Source of the DNA: Marinobacter salexigens
GTDB lineage: Bacteria; Pseudomonadota; Gammaproteobacteria; Pseudomonadales; Oleiphilaceae
Length of the DNA stretch: 64,000 nt
Assembly: GCF_018860765.1 (NCBI RefSeq)
Contig: NZ_JAHKPV010000006.1
Coordinates: forward strand, 1-64,000
Direction of reading: 5' to 3'
The translations under genes and the position numbers were made by a program. Position 1 is the stretch's first letter. Each line of letters starts with the position of its first letter. Of the stretch, positions 35,931 to 44,678 are shown in pieces. The notes under the pieces were generated by a model. That model had not been told where the DNA came from and ran no database searches. It was given only the letters and a program-made list of their open reading frames with translations.

Positions 35931-36680
35931 TCAGAAACCGTACAGTAAGGTAATTGCCGTTTCGGTGTCTGTAGATTCCGTGCCTGCCGGTGCATCTGAC
36001 ACATGCTTCACCCGATAGGCCGCCTTCATGGATAGGTTACCGACCAAATTTGCCTTTATTGCTGTTTCTGACTGGCTGATCACGTTGTTCTCATCCAAGC
36101 CAATTTCTGTGCTCAGTTTTTGCCGAAAGAGGGCGTTTTCAGACAGCGCATAGTTAAACTGGGCGGCTAGCCGAGCAATGGCCTCTCTCTCAACGTCTTT
36201 GCCTTCTTCATTAACGCCTTCCAGTTTGTTGTAGCGATAACCAGCACCGGTAGATAAATCAAGAAACGAGCGTTCGCCACGCAGCCAAACTCGATTCCCG
36301 TAACCGGTGGTGGCTGTGGATTCGAAGTCGTACCCGGAGAAGCGATCTTTCTCGTAGGTGCTGCGCAGGAACCAGTATTGGCTTTCATCAAACTTGTAAT
36401 TGGTTTCTAGTGCCGCTTTGTACTTTTCAACGGTAGTTTGATCTTCACCCGTGGTTTCGTCTTCGGCTTCAGAGTAGTTGGAGCTGAAGTCTGCAATATT
36501 GCGCCAGCTTACGACCTCATGCACCAACCCCAAACGCCCGTTTATATTCGTCTCTTCAGTATTTCCGGATGTCATGAGCACACCCAATTCCGCCTCGCCT
36601 TCCCAGTTCTTAGCATCCTGCCCGTAGGCCATTGGTGTCGCTAAAATGGCAATAACCGCAACGGCTTTCTTGAAACTCAT
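35931..36680 (-). CDS. DUF481 outer-membrane beta-barrel protein (YdiY-like)
   Basis: A 249-residue secreted protein. A signal peptide (about 1-20, ending AYG) precedes WEGEAELGVLMTSGNTEETN, the DUF481 signature, then alternating strands and a terminal aromatic ITLLYGF typical of outer-membrane barrels. DUF481 members include salt-induced outer-membrane proteins. It lies 30 bases downstream of trhO on the same strand. Confidence 0.88.
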   Translation of the reverse strand: MSFKKAVAVIAILATPMAYGQDAKNWEGEAELGVLMTSGNTEETNINGRLGLVHEVVSWRNIADFSSNYSEAEDETTGEDQTTVEKYKAALETNYKFDESQYWFLRSTYEKDRFSGYDFESTATTGYGNRVWLRGERSFLDLSTGAGYRYNKLEGVNEEGKDVEREAIARLAAQFNYALSENALFRQKLSTEIGLDENNVISQSETAIKANLVGNLSMKAAYRVKHVSDAPAGTESTDTETAITLLYGF

Positions 36681-36710
36681 GAAGGCTCCTTGGTAACTGA
36701 TTCAAGCGAA

Positions 36711-37697
36711 CTAGTGTTTTTCCTCCGCTTGGCGTTCACGCTCCGATTTTTTGCGTGCTTTGCGTTCAGCGATAATACGTGCAGCATCACCGCCCACATG
36801 CACTTCCCCCCGAGCTTCGGCCAAACGAATCTGCCGTTCCCGCTCCGCAAAACGTGCTTTTTGTTCCTCACTCAGCGAATCGATACAGCGGTGACAACTG
36901 ACACCCTGCTGGTACTCCGGAAACTGTTTCTCTGCTTCGGTGATTGGACGACGACAAGCATGGCATTGGTCGTAGGCACCGCGTTCCAAACGATGATTGA
37001 CCGTAACCCTGTCGTCAAATACAAAACATTCACCTTTCCAGAGACTTTGCTCTTCTGGCACCTCTTCTAGGTATTTCAGAATACCGCCCTTGAGGTGATA
37101 AACTTCTTCAAAACCCTGCTCTCGAAGATAAGCTGTTGATTTTTCGCAGCGAATTCCACCTGTACAAAACATGGCTACTTTTTTATGTTTTGTTGGATCA
37201 AGGTTCTGTTTTACGTAGTCAGGGAACTCACGAAAGGTATCTGTGGCAGGGTTGACGGCATGCTCAAAGGTGCCAATTTCCACTTCGTACTGATTACGGG
37301 TGTCGACAAGCAGGACTTCCGGGTCTGAAATCAGAGCGTTCCATTTCGCAGGTTCTACGTAGGTGCCCACAATGCGCTTGGGATCAATTCCATCAACGCC
37401 CATGGTGACGATCTCTTTTTTGAGTTTCACCTTAGTGCGCTTGAAAGGTTGGATATCAACAAACGACTCTTTGTAATCGATGCCGTCAAACCGGGCATCC
37501 GCACCTAAAAAGGCCTGCACAGCGTTTATACCCTGTCGGCTTCCGGCAATGGTGCCATTAATACCTTCGCGCGCGAGCAAAAGAGTACCGTGCACGTCAT
37601 GGGCCAGCATAATATCCAGCAGTGGGTGGCGAAGGGCTTTGTAGTCATTCAGAACGGCGAACTTGTAGAGCGCGCAGACAACAACAGTGTTGCTCAT
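36711..37697 (-). CDS. trhO: tRNA uridine(34) hydroxylase TrhO, rhodanese family
   Basis: The 328-residue protein matches TrhO (formerly YceA), which hydroxylates U34 of certain tRNAs to 5-hydroxyuridine. An N-terminal acylphosphatase-like domain ([18 protein letters not shown], about 36-53) precedes a rhodanese domain with active cysteine in [12 protein letters not shown] (near 180), then a zinc-like Cys cluster ([14 protein letters not shown]) and a Lys/Arg/Glu-rich tail. All core motifs are intact. Confidence 0.93.
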   Translation of the reverse strand: MSNTVVVCALYKFAVLNDYKALRHPLLDIMLAHDVHGTLLLAREGINGTIAGSRQGINAVQAFLGADARFDGIDYKESFVDIQPFKRTKVKLKKEIVTMGVDGIDPKRIVGTYVEPAKWNALISDPEVLLVDTRNQYEVEIGTFEHAVNPATDTFREFPDYVKQNLDPTKHKKVAMFCTGGIRCEKSTAYLREQGFEEVYHLKGGILKYLEEVPEEQSLWKGECFVFDDRVTVNHRLERGAYDQCHACRRPITEAEKQFPEYQQGVSCHRCIDSLSEEQKARFAERERQIRLAEARGEVHVGGDAARIIAERKARKKSERERQAEEKH

Positions 37698-37837
37698 GGG
37701 AGATTCTCCTGCGGGCCGGATCGTAAATCCGGGGCATGGGTTAGTTTATCTGGAGGGTTTAAGCCAGAGAGGGCGCAGATTTTAACCCACTCTGGCTCAG
37801 GTTCAAGTCAGTGCTGGCCGAAGCCGCCACTCGAAAC

Positions 37838-38569
37838 TTATTTTGTTGCCTTGGCAAGCTCCCGCTCCACAACGGCCGACAACTGGCCCCAACCCGGACG
37901 GGTAAGGCGAATGTTATCCACAAGCACGGTTGGGGTGCTGCTCACCTGTAACTGCATAGCTACGCGACGGCTGGCTTCAACGGCTTCCCGGTGTAGTTCT
38001 GTTGTCATACAACGGCGGAAACGGCGCTCTTCCAAGCCCAGATCATTTCCATAACGGGTAAAGGTTGCCACCGGGTCGTTCGAGCCGCTCCACTCAGTCT
38101 GCGAATCATACAGACGCTCGTGCATTTCCCAGTAAGCACCTTGATCGCCAGCGCAGCGAGTGGCCTGTGCAGCGGGGAATGCATTCTGATGCTGCTGCAA
38201 AGGCAAATCAAAATACACAAAACGAACCTGCCCAGCCTCCACATACTCCTGCTTCAAGCGCTTGCTAGCGCTCGCAAAAAGGCTACAGGCCGGACATTGG
38301 TAATCAGCAAACTCCCGCACAACAACCGGAGCATCTGCAGCGCCTACAGAAACACCGTACTGATCCAACTGGGCAGGAAAGGCATCGGCATTGGGCCCGG
38401 CAACCGGTAATTCATCCGAAGTGGGTGTTGGCGCTGCCGTCAGGAAAAAAACACCAACCAAAACAGCTGCGAGAACCAGCACACTTACCCCGATAATCAG
38501 GGGTTTTTTCGAACTTGTTTTCTTTGGCGGCGGCGCACCCGTTTGTTTGCGACGTTTTGCTTCACCCAT
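37838..38569 (-). CDS. membrane-anchored DsbA-family thioredoxin-fold protein
   Basis: A 243-residue protein. A basic cytoplasmic start (GEAKRRKQTGAPPPKKTSSK) precedes one membrane helix (about 24-46), placing the thioredoxin domain in the periplasm. The active site is CPAC in ADYQCPACSLF (about 93-103), with the DsbA-type helical insertion and the cis-proline motif VSSTPTVLVDN. It resembles the DSBA/Thioredoxin_4 group of disulfide oxidoreductases. The redox partner is not apparent from context. Confidence 0.87.
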   Translation of the reverse strand: MGEAKRRKQTGAPPPKKTSSKKPLIIGVSVLVLAAVLVGVFFLTAAPTPTSDELPVAGPNADAFPAQLDQYGVSVGAADAPVVVREFADYQCPACSLFASASKRLKQEYVEAGQVRFVYFDLPLQQHQNAFPAAQATRCAGDQGAYWEMHERLYDSQTEWSGSNDPVATFTRYGNDLGLEERRFRRCMTTELHREAVEASRRVAMQLQVSSTPTVLVDNIRLTRPGWGQLSAVVERELAKATK

Positions 38570-38694
38570 TCTTGGCTCCTTTCTATTTTTCAGAGGTACT
38601 ATGATTGTTAGCAGGCGAACATTCCCACATTCACTCAGGCAGGCTAAGATCCTCTATATCCTACATAAGTTCCAATACAAATTAAGGAGATCAC

Positions 38695-39660
38695 ATGCCA
38701 CTTCCTTCATTCAACAAAGATTCCCTCAGTTTACCCCTCGTCGCAGCTCCCATGTTCTTAATATCCGGGCCAGAATTGGCGCTGGCGTGTTGTCGAGAGG
38801 GTATCGTGGGCAGCTTCCCTGCCCTAAACCAGCGCACGAGTGAAGGTTTCGAAGAGTGGCTGATCCAGATGAACGAGGGGCTTGCCAAGTTAAAGGAAGA
38901 AAACCCGGAAGCCAACATTGCGCCCTATGCGGTAAACCTCATCGTACACCGCTCCAACCCGCGCTGGCAGGCCGACCTAGAGCTATGTGTAAAGCATCAA
39001 GTGCCCATTATCATTACCTCGCTTGGTGCAGCAAGCCAAGTGGTTGAAGCCGTACACAGCTATGGTGGTGCTGTGTTCCACGATGTAACCAATCAAAAGC
39101 ACGCACGCAAAGCGGCCGAGGCTGGTGTGGATGGCATTATTGCTGTTGCAGCTGGTGCTGGAGGGCATGCGGGCACTATCAACCCCTTCGTGCTGGTGCA
39201 CGAAATCCGCGAGGTGTTTGAGGGCATTATTTTGTTAGCTGGAGGACTCTCTCACGGTGAAGACGTACTGGCCGCGAAAGCTCTTGGTGCGGATTTAGCG
39301 TATATGGGAACTCGTTTTATTAACACCAACGAGTCCCGGGCAGAAGATGCCTATCGCACTATGATTATTGAATCCGTATCAAGCGACATCATCCATACCC
39401 CAGCGGTTTCTGGGATACCAGCCAGCTTTATGCGGCAAAGCTTAGAAGCCGCAGGCTTCCCAATGGATAAGTTAAATCAGGCGGGTGAAATCAACTACGG
39501 TGAAAAGCTTAAACCGGTAGATGACGAAGCCAAGGCGTGGAAAACCGTATGGTCAGCTGGTCAGGGTGTCAGCCAAATCAATGATGTGGTCAGCGTTGAG
39601 GCTTTAGCTTCAAGGTTGAAGCAGGAATACGAGAGTGCCCGTGCGCGGCTTTGCGAATAA
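38695..39660 (+). CDS. NAD(P)H-dependent flavin oxidoreductase / nitronate monooxygenase
   Basis: A 321-residue FMN enzyme of the 2-nitropropane dioxygenase-like family. Features: LPLVAAPMFLISGPELALAC at the start, FHDVTNQKHARKAAEAGVDG, the FMN phosphate motif AAGAGGHAG (about 152-160) and LAGGLSHGEDVLAAKALGAD then MGTRF. Family members oxidise nitronates or reduce quinones; the exact substrate is unknown. AAGGAG lies 8 bases before the ATG. Confidence 0.9.
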   Translation: MPLPSFNKDSLSLPLVAAPMFLISGPELALACCREGIVGSFPALNQRTSEGFEEWLIQMNEGLAKLKEENPEANIAPYAVNLIVHRSNPRWQADLELCVKHQVPIIITSLGAASQVVEAVHSYGGAVFHDVTNQKHARKAAEAGVDGIIAVAAGAGGHAGTINPFVLVHEIREVFEGIILLAGGLSHGEDVLAAKALGADLAYMGTRFINTNESRAEDAYRTMIIESVSSDIIHTPAVSGIPASFMRQSLEAAGFPMDKLNQAGEINYGEKLKPVDDEAKAWKTVWSAGQGVSQINDVVSVEALASRLKQEYESARARLCE

Positions 39661-39681
39661 GCAGGCTCAGGGTAACGGATA

Positions 39682-39708
39682 CCCAGTTCCGTCACACGCG
39701 GAACTGGG
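39682..39708. terminator. hairpin between convergent genes
   Basis: CCCAGTTCCG (39682-39691) and CGGAACTGGG (39699-39708) pair perfectly around TCACACG. The stem includes the last codons of the chemoreceptor gene and lies 22 bases after the plus-strand stop. No T tract is visible, so efficiency is uncertain. Confidence 0.4.
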
Positions 39709-41632
39709 AAGCGTTGGCCTGTAGTGCCCCCAATAATTCACTGATCTTTAGGCTCGCATGGTCGGAACGCTTGATAGCTTCAACGGTTGCTTCGGATGAA
39801 TGGGCAATGCCCTCAACGCTCACGCTTGCTTTTTCTGCCTGTCTGCCTTCCTGCTCGGCGACCGACGAAATACCCAAAGCGCGTTCCTGCAAGCTGCTTA
39901 GCAACTGATTAATCTGCTCAAAGTGCTCATCGGCACGGCGGAACTCTGCGGACGATTCCGCAACCTGTTCCGATACCTCACCAATCACCAATACGGCCTG
40001 TTTGCTGCCCTGTTGCAAGCCTGCAATGATCGCCTCAATCTCGGTAGTAGACGCTTGTGTTCGGCTGGCCAGTGTTCTTACCTCATCGGCAACAACCGCA
40101 AAACCACGGCCCGACTCGCCTGCTCGGGCCGCCTCTATAGCTGCGTTAAGCGCCAGCAAATTGGTCTGCTCCGCAATGGCGCCGATAACCGACAACACGG
40201 TGGTGATTTGCATGCTTTGTTTATCTAAAGCGCTTACAGCTTCCACTGCCTTTTGTACATTAAGCACAACATCATCAAGTCGCTTCAGCACGTCGCGAGA
40301 TATGGCCGCTGTTGCATCGCTCTCGGTGCTGACACTTCGCACCGCTCCTGCCATTTCCTCAATATTCTGGGCAACACCAGCAATACTGTGAGACATAGCT
40401 GCCATGGTTTCCGACACTTCCACCACTTCCTGCTGCTGGGCACCTACGGCTGCAACCGCATCACGGCTGACCTCGCCTTGAGACTGAGCCTGCCCTACCG
40501 CAGATTCCGCAGAGCTTTTAACATCGGTTACCAGCTCTTGAATGCGGGCAATAAACTTGTTCACCCCTCGGGCCATTTCTGTCAGTTCGTCATTGCCCTT
40601 CAGGTTTACACGGCGAGTCAAATCGGCCTCGCCATCCGCAATGCCGCGAATGGCGGAGTTCAACCGTAAAACTCTAGGCAATACGCTACCGCCGAGTACC
40701 GCTGCTATCAAAATCAGAAGCACAATCATGGAACTCACAGCAACCAAGGTTAGGCTAGATGACAAACCCGATGCTTCCGTGCGAAGCGCATCTACCGTCC
40801 CGCTAATACGGGATTGCGTGTCTGCGCCGATATCCGTGAGCTGCTGTTGCAGTCGCTGGTTCACTTGCTCGGTTTCAGTTTCAAGGGTTTGCCTTGCCGT
40901 GTTAATGCTGCTGGCAAGCGCTGTACCGAATTCTTTTTCCAACTGTGCTAGATCGCGGTTGATGCCATCCAACGCCAACCCGATCTTTAGCTGCCCAATT
41001 GCAGAACCTTTGGGCTTGATGTCTGCGGTGATAATCACGACGTTGGAATCACGAGTTGCAGCTTCCAGCACGCGATTCGCCGCCCCTCGACCCTCACCCT
41101 GCTCCATGAGTGCAAGTACGCGCTCATCAGTGCGATCAACATAACGGGTCAGACGCTTTCCATACTGGTCAAAATAGATCGCGAAGAGTACCGATTCTCT
41201 AGCATCTGCCAGCTCCACAAGATTGGTAAGCCGCGGAACATCCCGATCCCAGATCAGCGGCGCAGCAACAGCTGCCAAAACATCCGCCAGCCCTTGTGCC
41301 TCTGCCATAACGGCATTTCGAACATTCTCTGCAACCTGTTTCTGCTGCTGGCTTTGCTTAAGTGTAAGCTCCGCAGCCAGTTCACTAACGCTTTCTTCCC
41401 GCATGGCCTGCAAGCGCAACCGAACATCATCGCGGGTGGTTTCGAAAGAGTCGCTGAGTTGATCACTGCTCTGTTCAAGAGCTGAGCTAGCGGTGCCTAT
41501 CAAGCGTTCGACTTGGTCCGTGATCAGCCACTGGCTGATCACCACCTGCGCCACACCGGCGACAATAAGAGCAATAAACACAGGTCGAATCAGCCGACTG
41601 GTGATTAGATTTTTCAAGAAAAGAGCGGCCAT
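39692..41632 (-). CDS. methyl-accepting chemotaxis protein
   Basis: A 646-residue chemoreceptor. A first membrane helix (about 13-33) is followed by a periplasmic region of about 250 residues, a second helix (about 290-312), a HAMP domain (about 312-365) and the long helical signalling domain with the hairpin tip around [19 protein letters not shown]. The ligand domain is rich in coiled-coil Gln/Glu/Arg and shows [20 protein letters not shown]. The ligand is unknown. No che genes lie nearby. Confidence 0.92.
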   Translation of the reverse strand: MAALFLKNLITSRLIRPVFIALIVAGVAQVVISQWLITDQVERLIGTASSALEQSSDQLSDSFETTRDDVRLRLQAMREESVSELAAELTLKQSQQQKQVAENVRNAVMAEAQGLADVLAAVAAPLIWDRDVPRLTNLVELADARESVLFAIYFDQYGKRLTRYVDRTDERVLALMEQGEGRGAANRVLEAATRDSNVVIITADIKPKGSAIGQLKIGLALDGINRDLAQLEKEFGTALASSINTARQTLETETEQVNQRLQQQLTDIGADTQSRISGTVDALRTEASGLSSSLTLVAVSSMIVLLILIAAVLGGSVLPRVLRLNSAIRGIADGEADLTRRVNLKGNDELTEMARGVNKFIARIQELVTDVKSSAESAVGQAQSQGEVSRDAVAAVGAQQQEVVEVSETMAAMSHSIAGVAQNIEEMAGAVRSVSTESDATAAISRDVLKRLDDVVLNVQKAVEAVSALDKQSMQITTVLSVIGAIAEQTNLLALNAAIEAARAGESGRGFAVVADEVRTLASRTQASTTEIEAIIAGLQQGSKQAVLVIGEVSEQVAESSAEFRRADEHFEQINQLLSSLQERALGISSVAEQEGRQAEKASVSVEGIAHSSEATVEAIKRSDHASLKISELLGALQANASQFRV

Positions 41633-41788
41633 AAACGAACCCTCAACACACTATTCCGACACCCGGAGTAGTTGCCAATTTAATTATCAAAATGCACCTT
41701 ATAGTAGTTGTAGCAAAGTAAATGACAAAGTGGGACTTCTTTATGTAGGGATTTGTTGCATATTTTCAAAAAACAGAGACAAGCGGAC

Positions 41789-43270
41789 TCATTCAAGCTC
41801 GACACTGGATGCTTCGTATTGATCCATAGAATTAGACTTTCGCTTGTATTCAACTTCTAGTACAACCTTCTCGTCACCCTTGAGTAGCGTTTCTAACTCA
41901 CTTAGGGAGACATCTTCAAACGCATCATCCTCGACCCTGATGGACACGCCGAGAATCGTGATAAATCTGTAAGAAAGACCATCTTTTGCCGGCACACCCA
42001 CAAGCTGGTACGCATCTTCGGGGCTGTCCTCAAGCTCACGCTCTACCTGAAGGGCTTCAAGATAAACCTCGCCGTCGCCACCTTCTTTCTGCAGGCCAGA
42101 CACCTCAACTTGAATCGACTCCACCCCTGGAATCAGGTCACTGAGCAGCAGTGCTTCATCCGTATCATCATCTGTAATAATTGTTCTCGGCGTTACGCTC
42201 ACTCGAACGCCACCCACCAAGAAGCTATCTGTGCTCAGATCTACAGCGTCTATCGTACCTGCGACCTCAGCATTGCCATCTCTAATTTCAATTTCAGTAG
42301 CGCGAACTAACCTGCCAGATACAAATTCGCCTTCAACCTGCACGAGCAAGCCTTCTTTGAGATCCTTCAGGGCTAGATCATCCCACTCTGTCTCTTGTGT
42401 TATCTGAATCACCAGCCCGTTGAGGCCAAACGTCTGGTCAACCTCGTTGTAGCTCGAAGAGACTGGGCCTGCGATTTCGATATCCTCACCGGCAGGGCGA
42501 TACCGACGAAAATCATCAATCTGTATTCGCTTGGCTATAAGCGTGTTACTTACTGAGTCTTCACTCCCTTCAACCTCAAAGTACACTCCGGGTTTCAAAT
42601 CTTCAGCAGACAATCCTTCTACGAAACTGCGGTCGTCAAATTTAATCACAACACCATTCATCGTGAACTGGCTTGTTCCAACTGAACCCACGTCAACAGG
42701 TCCTTCCAGCTCTACTCGGTTATCACCATAAGACGCAGGGTTGAAACCAATATAACTAGCTCGGTAGTTACCATCTGACTGACGCCAAGCGCTGATTCGC
42801 ACATAATCACCTTCTGCGAGAGTCGCGAGCGTTCTGTTCTTGAGGACCGTTTGCCGGCCAGCAATAACTTTTTGCCGGTATATTTCGAACGAGATCGATT
42901 CCCCACTCGCATCCATTTGCAAATTGGAAACCTTGCCTCGCAGGGTGTCGTCATACTCCATTGAATCAGCATCGCCCGTGCCGTCGGGTTGCCATTCGCC
43001 TTCAATTCTCAGAATCATTCCTTCGTTAAGGTCATTTTCCGTGGCAACTCCATCATTGCTTTGCACTTCTCTGTTTCGGATACCATCGGTAAAAAATTCA
43101 ACGCCATTCACAAATACGCTGCCAAAGCCCGATACCGGCCCCACACTTGAACCAGTGCCGCGGATGCCACCGTCTGCCACTTGATAGTCGCCACCACACG
43201 CAGAAAAAAGACCCAGTGTTAACACGGTCGCTAATGCAACGAGCACACGTTTGCAGGCTATCAGAATCAT
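41789..43270 (-). CDS. DUF5666 repeat lipoprotein B
   Basis: A 493-residue predicted lipoprotein. The signal ends in the lipobox LFSAC (about residues 14-18 from the ATG core), then VGPVSGFGSVFVNGVEFFTD, also present in the paralogue at 44679-46109. At least five DUF5666-like beta modules follow, each with a VEIEG/VEGEF-type strand (for example EIAGPVSSSYN, VEVEGSED, VQVEGEFVSG). The ATG at 43270 is chosen over an upstream TTG (43291) because GGAGAG is 5 bases away. Function is unknown; a periplasmic or surface binding role is likely. It ends the DUF6502 cluster. Confidence 0.8.
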   Translation of the reverse strand: MILIACKRVLVALATVLTLGLFSACGGDYQVADGGIRGTGSSVGPVSGFGSVFVNGVEFFTDGIRNREVQSNDGVATENDLNEGMILRIEGEWQPDGTGDADSMEYDDTLRGKVSNLQMDASGESISFEIYRQKVIAGRQTVLKNRTLATLAEGDYVRISAWRQSDGNYRASYIGFNPASYGDNRVELEGPVDVGSVGTSQFTMNGVVIKFDDRSFVEGLSAEDLKPGVYFEVEGSEDSVSNTLIAKRIQIDDFRRYRPAGEDIEIAGPVSSSYNEVDQTFGLNGLVIQITQETEWDDLALKDLKEGLLVQVEGEFVSGRLVRATEIEIRDGNAEVAGTIDAVDLSTDSFLVGGVRVSVTPRTIITDDDTDEALLLSDLIPGVESIQVEVSGLQKEGGDGEVYLEALQVERELEDSPEDAYQLVGVPAKDGLSYRFITILGVSIRVEDDAFEDVSLSELETLLKGDEKVVLEVEYKRKSNSMDQYEASSVELE

Positions 43271-43330
43271 TGCTCTCTCCGCGTTGGACAAGTCGGCTTT
43301 GTGTGGTTGTTTTGGTGGCTCATATCAGAC

Positions 43331-43726
43331 TTAGTCGTTATGCCGTCTACCTGCGTTTCTGCCGGGACTATACGTTTTCCGTCTGACTACTGGTGGGGAC
43401 TCCAAGCTGGGAGCATCGTGTACATAGGCACTTCGTCTAAGGAGAAGCTGTCCGCTATCCAGTTGTTCAACCAAGCCTTTGCGTAGAAGTTCATTGAGTA
43501 CCACTACAGGCACAAAACCGGGATTAACTGCATGCGCAAGTTGATTAAAGTTAGGCTCACTTTGCGTGTTGGTTGCAAGTAAGATCGGATGTGCGTTCTC
43601 GTCAAGGAACGCGATTGCGCTGATCCAATGGCTCACCACTTCCTGACAGGAAGGGGACAACAGTGTGCTTGCGAGTTCCGTTGGCTCCCAGCGGCATATA
43701 AATTCTGATTGGTTATCAGGCCTCAT
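43331..43726 (-). CDS. truncated DUF6502 paralogue
   Basis: A 131-residue protein. Residues about 30-105 (VVSHWISAIAFLDENAHP to LLRRSAYV) align with the middle of the full-length DUF6502 protein just upstream (VVSGWVNDAQFKDATGEP to LNQRAYV), including the LNELLRKGLV/LDELLRVNLV stretch. The N-terminal winged-helix part and the C-terminal part of the full protein are missing. Its ATG overlaps the stop of that gene (ATGA), so it is translated coupled to it. It could be a modulator that pairs with the full-length protein or a remnant. Confidence 0.75.
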   Translation of the reverse strand: MRPDNQSEFICRWEPTELASTLLSPSCQEVVSHWISAIAFLDENAHPILLATNTQSEPNFNQLAHAVNPGFVPVVVLNELLRKGLVEQLDSGQLLLRRSAYVHDAPSLESPPVVRRKTYSPGRNAGRRHND

Positions 43727-44601
43727 GACGCGTTCTCTTGGCGAGAACTGAGCAAGCGTGTTTCTTTACACTGTGGATCTTCAAAATAAAACACGCTAAC
43801 ACCTGTTCTGATTGATTCTGACGAGGAACCAGCAACCGACTCCCCTGACACATCGCGATCTTTTGGTCCTAGCCATGAATCCAGCTGCTCAAGCATTTTC
43901 TGGGATTGCTCCGCAGCGTGCATGCGCCAAGCGTCCATTACCTCTGAAGATATGTTGTTATAGGTCAACGTACGCTGAAAAAGTGGCTGTTGGCCGCTTT
44001 TGCCACAAGCTAAGTTATGATCCATTGTGGCGATAAGATCTGACACATCCTCTCCAAAAATTTGAAGCATTTTTTGACTGTCGCCAGCAGGTACATAGGC
44101 TCTTTGATTTAAAGATAGTTCACCAGTGTCTTCATGCACAGACACCAGATTAACCCGCAATAATTCATCCAATACAGCACGCGGAGGCATATCCCCACTG
44201 TACTTTTTTGCCAGTTGACAAAAACTCACGGGACCTTCAAAAGGAAGTTCAGCAGGTTCGCCAGTGGCGTCCTTAAACTGCGCATCGTTTACCCAACCGG
44301 AAACAACACGAGATGCCCGGTTCGTATGAAGCACCTCGAAGGTAGCCGTGTGGCGCCCTGCTAGAATTTCGCGCTGGCGCTTAACTTCTTTTCGCGTTAG
44401 TCCTGTCATAACCGCCGCTGCAGAATCGGTTGCTTTGCGTCGATCACCAGAGAAATCCTTCAGCGCTGCTTCCACATAAGCGCGTTTAACCAATTCGGAA
44501 AACTCACCAAAAGGAATGCCATTACGCAAAAGCAGCCTCGCAAGGGGCCGCAAAATACGAAACAAAGCCTGGTGTAATGGGTTGGTGCGGGGCTCAATCA
44601 T
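43723..44601 (-). CDS. DUF6502 family putative transcriptional regulator
   Basis: A 292-residue protein. Residues about 15-85 look like a winged-helix DNA-binding region: FGEFSELVKRAYVEAALKDF then AAAVMTGLTRKEVKRQREIL. A middle domain (about 95-170) contains VVSGWVND and LDELLRVNLVSVHEDTGELS, and the C-terminal third is polar and helical. The ATG is preceded within 4 bases by the palindrome TGGGA-N6-TCCCA (44605-44620), leaving no standard ribosome site. It lies between two DUF5666 genes. Family by pattern memory; regulator role is inferred. Confidence 0.78.
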   Translation of the reverse strand: MIEPRTNPLHQALFRILRPLARLLLRNGIPFGEFSELVKRAYVEAALKDFSGDRRKATDSAAAVMTGLTRKEVKRQREILAGRHTATFEVLHTNRASRVVSGWVNDAQFKDATGEPAELPFEGPVSFCQLAKKYSGDMPPRAVLDELLRVNLVSVHEDTGELSLNQRAYVPAGDSQKMLQIFGEDVSDLIATMDHNLACGKSGQQPLFQRTLTYNNISSEVMDAWRMHAAEQSQKMLEQLDSWLGPKDRDVSGESVAGSSSESIRTGVSVFYFEDPQCKETRLLSSRQENAS

Positions 44602-44604
44602 ATT

Positions 44605-44620
44605 TGGGATTGTATTCCCA
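44605..44620. promoter_or_regulatory. TGGGA-N6-TCCCA palindrome before DUF6502 gene
   Basis: TGGGATTGTATTCCCA begins 4 bases upstream of the minus-strand ATG at 44601, exactly where the ribosome site should be. Two near-identical palindromes lie upstream of the DUF5666 gene A. A bound protein here would block transcription or the hairpin could mask translation; either gives autoregulation. Confidence 0.6.
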
Positions 44621-44644
44621 TGGCGCCACTAAAAGCCAGAAGCG

Positions 44645-44667
44645 CGGGCAAGATAAACTTACCCGCT
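44645..44667 (-). terminator. weak terminator-like hairpin after DUF5666 gene A
   Basis: On the minus strand GCGGGTAAG and CTTGCCCGC pair with one G-T around TTTAT, about 12 bases after the stop at 44679. The T tract that follows is poor, so read-through into the DUF6502 genes is possible. Confidence 0.35.
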
Positions 44668-44678
44668 CTGTCTCCGTA

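Noticed and set aside
37758..37798. AGCCAGAG...CTCTGGCT inverted repeat upstream of trhO
   Set aside because: Eight-base arms with a loop of about 20 and no T tract; not enough to call a terminator or operator.
40542..41144. 200-residue plus-strand frame opposite the chemoreceptor
   Set aside because: It is a Ser/Ala/Arg-rich shadow of the chemoreceptor coding strand.
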